Shown: piece after piece, positions 10,728 through 22,011 of the stretch
How positions within the stretch are numbered: position 1 is the first letter of the stretch
Layout of the letters: every line of letters begins with the position of its first letter
Source: Lactarius indigo
Taxonomy: Eukaryota > Basidiomycota > Agaricomycetes > Russulales > Russulaceae
NCBI GenBank assembly: GCA_025766275.1
Contig: JAFKAC010000095.1
Span: 1-64,000, forward strand
Direction of reading: 5' to 3'
Length of the DNA stretch: 64,000 nt
Program-made: the position numbers and the translations under genes
Notes under the pieces: model-generated
Told to the model about the DNA's origin: nothing
What the model saw: only the letters and a program-made list of their open reading frames with translations
Databases searched by the model: none

Positions 10728-11524
10728 CATTGAAGGAGTTAAGGATGGCAACTATCACTCACCCATTGCCATAAGGTGGGCATCTGAAGTGCCTGTGCAT
10801 TGATAGTACTCATTGAGCTTTGCCAAGCCAGTGGTGAGTGCTGGTACAAACACCTTGTAGTGTGGTTTCTTTGAGGCCTTCTCCCACTCCACATACAGCT
10901 TCTCCAATGCTGGCAGCACATTGTGATGTGTTGGTCTTGAGGAGGTTGAAAAAGCATGCTGGGCATTGTCTGTGTGCTGAAGGTGTAGTGTTAGAGTCAT
11001 TCCAAATGATCTGTAACTTCCACACATACCTGCAAAATGTTACAGAAGAGGCACACACATGTCCACTCATCCTTATCCATAAGAAGGTTGGAAAGCTTGC
11101 GCTGCTGTTCAGCACTACCTTCTCTAAGTTAGAGCTCACAAACAAACTCATCAACAGCCTGTAAGACACCATAGTTAGGTTAGACTTGAGATGAAAAATG
11201 AGAGCTTACCTGGAGACGTGTCTTGGCACGATTAAGCATCACATATGTCAAACTCCAATGGACTTTCATGTCAAGCAACAGCTGACAGGGGCATATGTTG
11301 TTATGCTCTTGAACAGCCTTAAATAAAGCTTTCCACTGTGCAGAGGAGCGTGCCTGGTCCATATGTCAGAAACAAATGGTGGTACAGAAGGGACTACACA
11401 CCTTGACACAGATGGCCTGAATGATGCCAATCTTGTCAGGCTCAATAGCTCCTAGGTCATTGGGGAGGTCGGCATCTTCAGGGTCTCTGGAATAATACTT
11501 TGATTTGCTACGTGTAGAGATAAG

Positions 11525-12150
11525 TGTTGATAAGTGACCCTTGCACACTTAGTGGCTTGTATGGACCGGACTTGCAGCATGGACTGCTTTAGATTAGATA
11601 TACAGGACTTGTAGATTAGATACTATTTGATCTGTACAATCTGGACTTATCATTGTGTCATCTATGACATCACTGTACTTCTATGACATCATACATCTGG
11701 ACTCTGCATTGTATAACGCCTTTGTACTTTTCTTTGTTCTTCACTTGGTACTATCTTTATTATGATGTCAGTATGATATCATCTAGTTCTGGACTCTCCT
11801 TGTTCTCCTTTCCCTTGTTCTCAAAGCGTCCACTCCTTTGTCCCTTTGTAGAACAATAGCACCTTTGTATTCTGTGACTAGCGTTACTTACCTTGTACTA
11901 CTGTCACCCTCTGTAGGAGTATAAGTAGAGTACCATGTATGCTCCTGGTCCACATCAGTTCTCACTGCTTGTGTGCCAGGTAAGCCTCTTGTCTCTCAAT
12001 GTATAACATCAGTTCTCACTGCTTGTGTGCCAGACAACCTCTTGCTTCATCTTGCTTGCACTCCCTGTTGCTGCTTTCCAGCCACTCTTGATATCTCACC
12101 ACAGTCTCCCTTGTCACTGTGAGTATCATCTTCATGTGTGCTGTTCATCA
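11525..12150 (+). mobile_element. Solo LTR, family LTR-1, with duplicated leader
   Basis: 626 bp, TGTTGATAAG..GTTCATCA, target duplication ATAAG (11520-11524, 12151-12155), inserted in the hAT coding region. TATAAG at 11920. A 28-nt direct repeat occurs at 11952-11979 and 12006-12033, the first followed by GTAAGC and the second ending in CAG, so 11980-12033 looks like a 54-nt intron. Confidence 0.93.
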
Positions 12151-12176
12151 ATAAGCACTTGAGTAGCCAGGTTGAT

Positions 12177-12973
12177 TGTCACAGACACTCAATTTTTGCC
12201 CTATTTTTCCATATTTTTACAGATTTATTTGGTAGAGATACAAGTCTCCAATGTTGTGCTCAAAAATCCAAGTCCTTATCATTAGATATGATAAGATGGT
12301 TAGTCATGTGATGCCAACATGTGCACCCACAAGCACGTGACCCTGGGATAGTAACTTCCTTATCAGATGTTACCTCATCAGGTCACCTTCCTCAGTAGTA
12401 AAGTAGTTTCTTATTGGACGATAAGCAGGGAAGGTTCTAGATAGTACTAGACTATGTTGCCATAGGGTTATGACTCATAGATAAGGACATGTCATTGTTC
12501 TGTCAGCCTTGATGACCGTGCATCAGTCAGCACAATAGATAAGGCTATTATTAGACACAACACATCAGTGTCTGACTCTGACACATTAGTATCTGACTCA
12601 TTACTATTACACACACCTTTAGTAACAAGGTTTAGTAGTAATTCAAACTCAGCTGCAGCAATGTATATAAACCCTCCTGTAGCATCCTAGGTGGAACCAA
12701 CTTGTCCTCTTGGTTCTCCACTCAGGTGCATATTCCTTTGTATTTTCCTTACTCTTCTCCAATATTAACTTGTCCTCTTGGTTCTCCACTCAGCGTGCCA
12801 CAGTGTGATCACCTGACCCATAGTCCTGAATAAAGACTTCAAGTGTGTCTATTCTCCACTGTGCCTGTATGTTCAGTGTGTGATTTGTCTCTGTGCTAGG
12901 CTTGGGTGTGCACCAGTTCAGTTCACTAACTTTCACCTTGGTCTAGTTGTAAGTGATAAGTCATACCACTACA
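12177..12973 (+). mobile_element. Solo LTR, family LTR-3, with duplicated leader
   Basis: 797 bp, TGTCACAGAC..CCACTACA, target duplication TTGAT (12172-12176, 12974-12978), inserted in hAT coding sequence only 21 bp from the LTR-1 target site. TATAAA at 12666. A perfect 27-nt direct repeat at 12699-12725 and 12767-12793 bounds a GT..AG segment 12726-12793 (68 nt). Confidence 0.93.
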
Positions 12974-14645
12974 TTGATGATGTGCACCAAGCATCTGTAC
13001 AAATTTGAACATATCAAAAATATTACAAGTTAAAGATATACCTAATATAATGATGTTCAATGTCATATGTTGATCCCGTCTTGAGGTTGTAACACCAAGC
13101 AAATTCTTGAATCATAGTTGTGTTATTCTTTGTGTTGTTGCACATAATGTGTCCAACCTGTAAATAGTTAGCAAGTCAGTAGAATATTGTAAAAATAACG
13201 CTTACCTTATGGACAATACCAAGGCGGTTATAGACTTTGTAAAGTGCTTGTCCAAGTCTTGTGCCATTGTGCACCATGTTCAGTTGGGTGAAACCGAGTA
13301 AGGCATGCTCCTCAGTCCACTCCCCAACAACATGCTCTTCAATCCAGTAACCAGTGACTGCAAAGTATCCATCAGTATTATCAGCCTGCCATGCATCACA
13401 TGTCAGGCTGATTTCTATAACCACAGTGGGGCTCTAGCAAGTAAGTGTGAGCATTGGCATAAGAAAGAGAGAAAAGAAAGGAACATACATTAAGCTGCTC
13501 TTTCAACAAGCACATTCGTTTTTTGAAAGTCTTGATAATGTGTGCACATGTCTGGCATGGTGAAGGGAGCTTGACACTGTGGGTTGTGCAAGATGCAATG
13601 TCGATCATCCTCTTGAAGGATGGTTGGCTAAACACTTGCAGTGGCTGAAATGGAGACAACAAATTAGAACAGTGCTTAGACAAGTGACAAATACTTACTA
13701 GATCTGCATCAATAAGCCATTCAATTGCGGCACATGTGAATGCTTTGTTGCTATATGGAATCGGTCTCTCGCTTTCGTCCTGAGGCTTGAAATGGTCGGT
13801 GACACTTGATTGGAGTGTTTTGAGACTCTTATTGAGGGTGGCTTGCCTGTGTTCCTTCATATCATCAGGTAACATAGATTCGAATTTGTTTTCTTGACAC
13901 CACTTTCTATAGCATTGCTAAGGTGAAACACATGTTAGAATACAAAAAAAAAATATCTAAAGTAGTTGGATGCAAGGATGTGGCATGCCAGTGAAGAGTT
14001 GAGTGCTCATTGGTCAAGATTTTGTCTTGCTTTACACAGCCAAGGCCTTCTCTACAATGCACAGAGGATAAGTGAGGATAATTGGGTGAGGAAAAGTGAG
14101 GATACTCATGTGCATAGATTACAGCTTGTGTGTGGTTTAGGTTGACCTGGCATATGAGGGAGAGGTGTGAAAAAGGCCTTGATATCAGCGGTAGGGTTGG
14201 TCTTGTTGACAGACTCCTCATGTGGGTCATCAATGTCATTGATGTCCATGACCTGGACATCTGAATGCATACCTGATGTGTCTAAGTTGGTGGGTGGCAC
14301 ATTTGTCTTTGCTTTCTTCAAGACAAGAGTGCCATCATGTCCATCGACAAGGGTCAGTGCAGTGTTGACTCTGTCATGAGCTCGAGGTTGCTTACAAGAA
14401 GTCTGAGCTTGTGCCAAGTCCAAGTCAGATGTTGTAAGCGATGGTACTGGGGTGTACTTGGACCCCTCAGAGTCTGGTGAGCTGGGCTCAGGCAAGGACA
14501 ATGGTGATGGATTGGCTGGTCTATGATGAGTAACAGAGGTGGTGGATGCAACCATGCAGTGATGCAAGCTGAGCTTCAGTTTGGCAACATTGTCTGCAGT
14601 CAACTTCGCTGAGGGGTGAGGTGTACAGGTGGGTTGAGTACTCAT

Positions 14646-14760
14646 GATTCTGGGAAGGAAAAAAAATAAAATAAAACAGTATTTAACGACAAGTAAAATG
14701 CATATACAGACCCCATGAAATTTGGTGCAATTCTGTGCAACTCCACTGGCAGGTGATGAC
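14646..14760. other. hAT upstream flank
   Basis: 115 bp between the putative hAT start and an LTR-4 copy. No hAT terminal inverted repeat is recognisable; the 5' end of the hAT element has probably been lost or lies beyond the LTR-4 insertions. Confidence 0.35.
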
Positions 14761-15246
14761 TGTTATGCTCCACTGGCGTTAGTCCAACTGGGACTCTAGA
14801 TAGCGTAAACGACTTAGCAAAAAGCTGAGCAAATGGGGATCTTGTGTCAACCCAACGCAAGCTGAACAGGGGCTCTACTGGTGCACACTGCAGCAAAGGA
14901 TGAAGAAGTACTACCCTTGATTGGTAGTAGCGGAGGCACACTTAGTCCAAGACTAAGGCAGACAAGATACAAGTTAAGGTAGTGGATTTGAAGAAGACCA
15001 AGATGGGGACTCTTGGTCTTCTGAGACAGCTATTTATACAGATATGTGCAGGCTTTAAAGCACTGCTAAAACAATAAGAGACCAGTAGTGTAACTAGCTC
15101 AAACCCTAGTACAGCTATCCTAGGAATGAGTCATACACAAGTCACAATCACATGTGAACTACTATGCTGACTGATATGATGTAAGGGTCCATGACTAATA
15201 TTAAATTGGACCGTAGTCATAACTGGTCATGAATCACAATGGTAGT
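14761..15246 (-). repeat. Extra LTR-4 copy next to the gypsy A 3' LTR
   Basis: Begins TGTTATGCTCCA and follows the gypsy A LTR over about 460 bp, including the gaccaagatgg / cttggtcttc hairpin and the TATA region. It lacks the last ~30 bp and abuts the next LTR directly. It is more diverged from either gypsy A LTR than those are from each other, so it is an independent older copy. Confidence 0.8.
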
Positions 15247-15754
15247 TGTTATGCTTCAAGGGTGTTAGTCTGACTTGGACTTGTGACAGCATAAACAACT
15301 TGGTGGAAATCAGGTGAATGGGGATCACATGTCAACCCAACACTAGCTGAACAGGGGCACTACTGGCACATGTTGCAGTGAAAGGATGTAGAAGCTCTAC
15401 CCTTGGTTGGTAGAAGTGGAAGGGCACTTAGTCAAGACTAAGGCAGACAAGAGACAAGTCAAGGTAGTGGATTGAAGAAGACCAAGATGGGGACTCTTGG
15501 TCTTCTGGAGTGACTACTTATACAGATATACATGGGCTTTAAAGCGCCACTAGAACAATAAGAGACCAATAGCGTAACTAGCTCAAACCCTAGTACAGCT
15601 ATCCTAGGAATGAGTCATACATGAGTCACAATCACATGTGAACTACCATGCTGACTGATACAATGTAAGTGTCCATGACTAATACTACTGTTAGGCTGTA
15701 GTCATAACTGGCCATGAGTCATCTTTAACATGTCATAAAGTTTGTACCATAACA
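15247..15754 (-). repeat. 3' LTR of gypsy A (LTR-4)
   Basis: 508 bp, TGTTATGC..ACCATAACA in plus orientation. The polypurine tract (minus-sense AAAAGGGGGTAG) directly abuts it at 15755-15766. On the minus strand TATAAG precedes a hairpin with GAAGACCAAGA / TCTTGGTCTTC arms. Differences from the 5' LTR are mostly C-T and G-A transitions. Confidence 0.88.
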
Positions 15755-17536
15755 CTACCCCCTTTTCAGATGCGAGGCCCACCTCGCATAAAGGCCAATA
15801 AGGGCCAATCCTTCTGCACTGTCTCAATTTAGTTAAACGTGTCAGTGCGTTTGAGCCAATAGATGGAGTCCAACTTATCTTGTCAGACATTTTCCAACTG
15901 TACCCTGATCTCCCTAAGGTGTAACATTAGCCTGTCCTCATGGAATGTGGCTGCTCTGAAACAGTGAATCTCTGCTGTGAGGGACTCATCACCCATCTTC
16001 TCCAATGCCTGGTCCATTGTATTGCCTTCTTTGACCATTACAAGGTCTTTGTGGGCGATAAAAGCCCAGTTACTGGAGGGAAGGCATGGTCAAGCATAGA
16101 GAGGGCAGCTGTAGACATACAGCAAGCTGTTTACAAGTCCCAACACAAATGGGCTTCCACCCATTATTACTTGAACATGGTCCACCTCTTTTACTTGTCC
16201 TCTGGGGAGCTTGACCTTGAAGGGAAGTGAATTGGGTCCCCTATTGCGCCTGAACCCTTCTGGTGCCAGGAGGGCAGTGGGATCATCTTCAGGAGATCAG
16301 GGCTTGTGGGGCACCACTTAGAAGACTCAGATGTCTCCTCAGGACATGGGGTCTCTGTTGGAGTAGACAATATAAGGGGTGGCATTGGGATCGTCAGTGT
16401 GGAGTTGTGTTCTAATAAGGGGGTGTCTTGCTGGGTAATAATTGCTATCTTCATCGATAGCATCACCTCCCTCCAGTACTTCTGCCTCACCTTCCTTGCC
16501 TTTCTCCTCATCTCCACTAGGTGCAGCTGCTGCTCTTGCCACTGCTGTGCTGTCTTCTTCCACTGGTTCTCCCATTCCTGGAGCACTTGGGCACTCCCCA
16601 GAGACTGGGAGAGATGCTTGAAGGGTGATAAGTTTGTCCTCCATGATGGGGACTGTGTTGAGTTGTCGACTGGTGTCAGGGTTGATGAAGTTGTAGGTCA
16701 GGGGTGTATTGTAAGTGATGACTCCTCTGGGTTGAGCAGGAAATTGTCACTGGATGTCATCCCACTCTTGCTGGGTGATGAGGCCCTCTTCATTGGGGAC
16801 GTCCTTAGGAGCGCGGAAGGTGTGGGCCAGGTTACGGGCCACAGCACCTTGTGTGAGCTGCTTGAGGAGTGCTGTGTGCGTTGTGGAGGCATCAATGGAA
16901 GACATAGAAGAGTGGCTATTGAAAGGAGGAAGGAAAGCAGGAGTGGGTGATGGAGACTTATCATGACAACAGGTTGCCCTTATATGCACTTCTCGATTGG
17001 GGTTTGAATTTTTGAACTCCCTTATGGCTTCGTCAGCAAAGACATCATCTTTGTTGGCCCACTGGTTGTCTGAGTTTGGATAGCCCTTCCATTTGACAAG
17101 ATACTGGAGCCAATGTCTTCTGCCAAATTGCTGGGATTTCAGAATCTTCTCAACTTTGTATTCCTCTTTGTTATCTACCAAATCTGGTGGTGGGCGCTGA
17201 TAGTTTGGTCTGTGCGTGGGTGTCTTGTGATAAGGTGTGAGAAGATCTATGTGGAAGATGTCATGGATGCTCCACTGTGTGGGAAGTTTGAGGCAGTAGT
17301 TGATAGGGGACATCACCTGGATGATCTTGAATGGGCTGTGGCACTTAGCAGCAAGTTTTGCCATTGGTTGATGAGTGTGTAAGTGGCATCCTTCTAACCA
17401 TATAAGGTCACCTTCTTTAAATTTGGGTGTATCTTTGTGTTTGACCCATGACTTCTGTGCTCAGAACATACAAGAGAAGGTGCGTTGCCATGCCTGTTTG
17501 AACTGGTCTAGCTGTAAGGAGACTTGAGAAATAGGG
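15755..17536 (-). pseudogene. Gypsy A pol C-terminus: SH3-like linker, chromodomain and extension
   Basis: Minus frame from 17531 down. Seen: a GPY/SH3-like piece (KFKEGDLIWLEG, then KCHSPFKIIQVM, HDIFHIDLLTPY), then a chromodomain (EYKVEKILKSQ, LQYLVKWKGYPNSDNQW) at about 17175-17060. A further ~1.2 kb follows with stops, including GEPVEEDSTAVARAAAAPSG and EGFRRNRGPNSLPFKVKLP, so the polyprotein had a long tail beyond the chromodomain. Known: chromodomains guide integration to H3K9-methylated chromatin. Several in-frame stops. A TGCGAGG/CCTCGCA hairpin lies at 15771-15788 beside the polypurine tract. Confidence 0.75.
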
Positions 17537-18145
17537 TGTTGATAAGTGACCCTTGTGCACTTAGTGGCTCTAGAAGGACTTGCAGATATGGACTGCTTTA
17601 GATAAGATTAATTGGACTTCTGTAGATTAGATTTGATCTGTACAATCTTGGACTATTTTACTTATCTATGACATCACTGTACAATGACATCATATGGACT
17701 ACTCCAGACTCTTTATTGTACTTTCATCTTTGTTCTCTTTACAGTGTTATCTTTATTGTGATGTCATTATGATATCATACTTGTCTGGACTTTCCTTGTT
17801 CCAAGTTGCCTTGTTCTCCTTTAGTACACTCCTTTTGTCCTGTATGTAGAATAATGCTCCTTGTATTCTGTGACTCTATGTTACCCTCCTTGTAGCAGTG
17901 TCACACCCCTGTACAGTATAAGTAGAGCACTCTGTACACCCTGGTCCACATCAGTTCTCACTCTGTTGTGTGCCAGGTAAAGTCCCTCTCTTGTAATATC
18001 ATTATCAGTTCTCACTCTGTTGTGTGCCAGAACACTTTGCTTCACTTGCTTGACAGTCCCCTCTGCTGCTCACCAGCTGCATCTAGTATCTCACCACAGT
18101 CTCCTTTGTCACTGTGAGTACTGGATCTGTCTATGCTGTTCATCA
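17537..18145 (+). mobile_element. Solo LTR, family LTR-1, with duplicated leader
   Basis: 609 bp, TGTTGATAAG..GTTCATCA, target duplication TAGGG (17532-17536, 18146-18150), inserted in gypsy A between integrase core and chromodomain. The 27-nt leader repeat is at 17950-17976 and 18004-18030; the GT..AG segment is 17977-18030, 54 nt. Confidence 0.93.
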
Positions 18146-18150
18146 TAGGG

Positions 18151-19007
18151 GAAGGTCTGTCAACCCAATCAGTGTGGGGATTGAATCCTGATAAGAGGAA
18201 GAAAGGGGACTCCCATGTGGTTTCATTTGGCCAATTGTTGTGCATGAATTCAGCCATTGGCAGATAACAGACCCAGTCATCTTGTCTTTTATTTACCCAA
18301 AAGTGAAGGTATTGTTCTAGCCACTGATTTGTTTGCTCCGATTGGCTGTTGGTGTGTGGGTGATACACCATCAAGATATTTTGGCTGATGTGAAGGATTT
18401 TACATATCTCCTGCATAAACTTTGACACAAAGCAGGGATCTCAATCACTGATAACCCACGAGGGGAGTCCAAATTGAGGAAAGACATGAGAGACATACAG
18501 AGCGGCTGTTCCTTTGGCCATTATCTCTTCATTACAGGGGATGAAAACTGCTGCTTTCATGCAGTCATGGTCAGTTACTGTTAGGATGGAGTCATAGCCC
18601 TGTGAAATGGGGAGTTTTGTAATGAAGTCCACAGTAATTGTTTTGAATGGTAAGGCTTCTGGTTTCAGGTATATGGGTTGTAGAGGCACCCTAATATGAT
18701 GGTGGTTGACTTTGTGTTGCTGACATTCTGCACAGCCTTTTACATAGTCAGTGATATCATTTTTCATTTGCGGCCACCAGTAATGGTGTTCTACAAGCTG
18801 GATGGTGCACTTGATACTGGGATGGCCATAGATGGGAGAGTCATGGTGTGCTGTGATAATGGTGTGTTTGTTGTGGATACCGCCTGTAACAACATGGCAT
18901 CCATCTTTGTACCATGTTCCTTCAATATCTTTTAGTCAGTGAGTGTCAATCCAGGGTCGCAACTTAGCTTCATCCTGTTCATAAACAGGTTGTGTGGGTG
19001 TCATCAT
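18151..19007 (-). pseudogene. Gypsy A integrase
   Basis: Minus frame. Seen: zinc-binding HHCC region (ITAHHDSPIYGHPS ... CAECQQHK), core DDE with ITVDFITKLP, then VISD followed by a stop where families have an arginine codon, and SEQTNQWLEQYL for the catalytic glutamate. Known role: integration of the cDNA. The stop after VISD is TGA, a one-step C-to-T change from CGA. The frame is cut on the right by Plavaka-1 and on the left by a solo LTR. Confidence 0.82.
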
Positions 19008-19079
19008 CAGGGAAAACCTCCCATGATAATTGGTGATAATTGGAGCTACTGGTAGCTAGATTATCACAATTATCTTGCC

Positions 19080-19300
19080 ACATGTATTTAAGCGATACTG
19101 TAGTGATACTGTAGCAATACTATAGCAATCCCGTAGCAATACTGTAGTGATAATATAGTGATACCATAGCAATACTGTAGTGATCCCATAGTGATCCCAT
19201 AGCAATACCATAGTGATACTGTAGTGATAATGTCCAAAAACGGGTTACTAAAGTGCCACACCTATTGTAGCGATACCGCAGTGATAATGTCCAAAAAATG
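19080..19300. repeat. Subterminal tandem repeats of Plavaka-1
   Basis: About fifteen degenerate copies of a 10-12-bp unit (gatactgtagt / gcaatactgta), followed by two copies of gataatgtccaaaaa. Repeated short motifs near the ends of DNA transposons commonly bind the transposase; that role here is inferred. Confidence 0.75.
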
Positions 19301-19629
19301 ATTACTAAAGCACCTGCTTAGAAGCTATGATTTTCACAATATTATTGCACCAGTACCAATGAGAACTGGTCTGAACTGAACTTTATAGATCCAGATCACC
19401 TAAGGAACTGACAGTTTGACTGACAGGCACAGTGATCGGAAAAGTGGGCATATATTGTGTACAAATATGACTAAGCAAGAACTACCAAAATATTTTTTTG
19501 TGTTTATTTAATTAAACCAAAAGGAGTCATTTTTTTGTTTTTGTGTTTTTAAAAAAAAAGAACCAGAAAGATCAATATCAAGCAAATATCGTACACCTCA
19601 GACTTATGACCAATGCCATTCATGTTTCA

Positions 19630-21798
19630 CTATTCAAGTGCTTCAAGGTTGAAATTGGCAATGGGTTGTGCTTGGTTCATGTTTCCTAGGGAGTGGCTAC
19701 TGTGCCAGATCAGTGTGCTGTAGTATATGGGTAATAAAGAATTGAACCATGACTCACTTGGCTTGGGCAAATATGTCCACCATCATGATATGATACACAC
19801 CCTCCCAATTCACACTGATGTGGTTGAGGGTGTTAACATGCCCCAAATAAATGTTGAGATAGGTATTGGTTGAGAACTTCATAACTTGCTGCTCGCCAGT
19901 GCGCCACTCATAGAGGGTGGCATAGAGCTAATAATTCAGATTAGTACAATACCGAATAGTTAATTGAAAATGACTTACTGCCATGGTGACCAAAGCCACC
20001 ATCAATATTGGAACCTCTTGACTTATAACACCATTGGGGCCTTGATGTGTTGGGAACTGGTCTTCAAAACAGGTGGCAAAAGAACTGGTTCCACCAGCAA
20101 AATAGAGATCCCAAATGACTTAGATGATGTGGTCATTTCAGTAAGGCTGTGTGTGTCTGAGAATTCTGTCAGGAGCTGCAATGCCCTGAAAGGTTGTTAG
20201 ATGGTGTCAATAAGTAATTGGACACTCACTAGCATCACATACAGGAATGTGTAATTATAGCCATTGAGTTGCTTCTGGATAACATGAGCAATTTCCATTG
20301 AGGGGCCAAGGGCACAGATCTGTGGAATGCAGAGCGTGCCACAGTGCTCCTTGGCTTCAGCATGAATCCAGGATATCCAGGCATGTGGCTGTCAACAGAC
20401 TGAGTGGCGTGGTCAGCATCTCATATGTGAGAGTAGAACATATGACTGGAAGGAGGTGGGTGAGGTATTTGGCGTCCTGTTGGAGTCACTCACAGATGGT
20501 TGTTGTGTCACATTGATTGCCCTCAGCAGCGGTCATGAGTGAGTCGCATGCAAAGGAAATGGCATCAGTGGTGTCTGGGAATGCGTCAGTAAGCATGAGA
20601 TATGCCCGCATATATTCAATGGCATCTTGGAGGACCGAATGGATGAGTGGGTACTGGAGAGTCAGCATAACTTTCTTAGACCCTGGTGCAAATAGCAGAT
20701 TCATATTGGTGGGCCATACAGCCACAGGCCTGGATGACTCTGGTGTGGTGGTTGGGTTCACAAAGTTCTCATCTGGCATCAGAGCCGCAACTGCCTCAGC
20801 ATCAACCACCAAGAAAGCAAAAAACAGAACCAAATACCTGAGAGCACAGTAGCTGAGTCATTTGACTTCAGCTTCGGAAGTGGTACATAGACAGAGGTGG
20901 CACCAATAGAAACAGAAAGACCACTGCCACTGGCAACACCAGATGGATCATTGGTATGTGCACCTGGACTCTGATCAGCTAGGATAGACTCAGTAACATA
21001 TCCTAATCCCTGCCAAGAGGGCCACTATGAAAGAAAAAGTATCAGATTGAAAACATGAAAGGATATTGCAAACTGACCTCATTTTTCACAGCTTCAGAAA
21101 ATTTGGAAGGGGCTCCCCAGGCAGGCTTTGCCACAGGTTCATCACCCATCCAATCTTCTGCAGTTTCAATGTGACCATCGGTGTTGTGGTTGTTAGGGTC
21201 AAGAAGAGAGAGATCGTGGAAATTGTCACCGGAACCATCACCATGGCCAGGATAATAAGACGAAGCTACATGTCATGGTTTGTTTAGGTGCACAAACATG
21301 ATTGGTAATCATATCACTCACTGCATCACATCTTCCCTTTATCCTCACCTCCACCACTACTCTCTGATTGACCAACAAGCTCACTCTTGCCAGGCAACCT
21401 GAGTGACATTGGCCAACTAGCATCAGGACCTGGCATAAACAGTGAGCACTCTGTTGTTATTCCTTGGAGGATTACTTACTGATGATTCACGCCCACTTTG
21501 CAGGACTGGTTTGATTTGCAGAAGATAACAGTGTAGAGATGTCAGGCTTGGTCAAGGTACGCATCAACTGTTCTTCTCAATATGAGAGACAAGACTAACT
21601 TGATGAATGTCTAGACTTACTTGGTGCTTGGAGATGAGGATTCGGATACCCAGGATTGGTGATGCTTGGCTGTACGATGTTGCTTGGTGATGTGGTTGTG
21701 TGAGTTGTGCTTTGGAAATCAAAATGGTTTTTGCCTGATGGCCCTTGGGGGTAGGCCATGGTCTTACTCCTTGGAGAATGGTGGGTGCATGGTGGCAT
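19630..21798 (-). pseudogene. DUF6532-type accessory gene carried by Plavaka-1
   Basis: Minus-strand pieces from a putative start at 21798 to a stop at 19630. Seen: low-complexity N-terminus; MGDEPVAKPAWGAPSKFSEA; PVAVWPTNMNLLFAPGSKK; HSVLQDAIEYMRAYLMLTDAF with ISFACDSLMTAAEG; and a C-terminal LYEWRTGEQQVMKFSTNTYL then YLGHVNTLNHI. The layout (a core followed by a YEWRTG-type C-terminal segment) matches agaricomycete DUF6532 proteins, as recalled; function unknown. Several in-frame stops and frame changes. It may be a passenger gene or a second transposon protein. Confidence 0.6.
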
Positions 21799-22011
21799 TC
21801 ACACAACACAAAACTTGGTAAGAGCTGGGAAGTACAACTTGATGGGACAGGTACAGGTACAAATGAAGACACAAGCCCAGGATATAGGGGTGACTTTGTT
21901 TTATATTGAATGACCATCATGCTGACCCAAAATATATTTAGAGTTCATACTTGGGCACTTTCGCACTTTCAACCCCCCCCCCCCCCTTTTGACTAGTGGA
22001 TTCCTGCTATC

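Larger units (their letters stand above)
8428..14645 (-). pseudogene. hAT (Ac-like) transposase, interrupted
   Basis: Minus-strand pieces, N to C: a proline/serine-rich N-terminus (14645-14106); a BED-like finger region with CVKQDK..NEHSTLHWH (about 14060-13970); SVTDHF/IPYSNKAFTCAAIEWLI (13875-13680); the catalytic-core piece LTCDAWQADNTDGYFAVTGYW (13424-13176); HIMCNNTKNNTTMIQEF (about 13160); RCLVHIIN then LATQVLISTRSKSKYY, which becomes contiguous only if two solo LTRs and one copy of each target duplication are removed; LLLDMKVHWSLTYVMLNRA; LPALEKLYVEWEKA and LNEYY (11027-10755); NMAYFKKNWD (9979-9728); and the hAT dimerisation end SSESAFSAVGITISK (8736-8428). Insertions: LTR-2 solo, a 580-bp block, LTR-1 solo, LTR-3 solo. 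At least one in-frame stop (HYPTW-stop-ALAHDYLAIM) and frame breaks. Not functional as it stands. Confidence 0.85.

Noticed and set aside
8428..14645. A set of independent small genes
   Set aside because: The pieces line up in order as one hAT transposase interrupted by insertions with target duplications.
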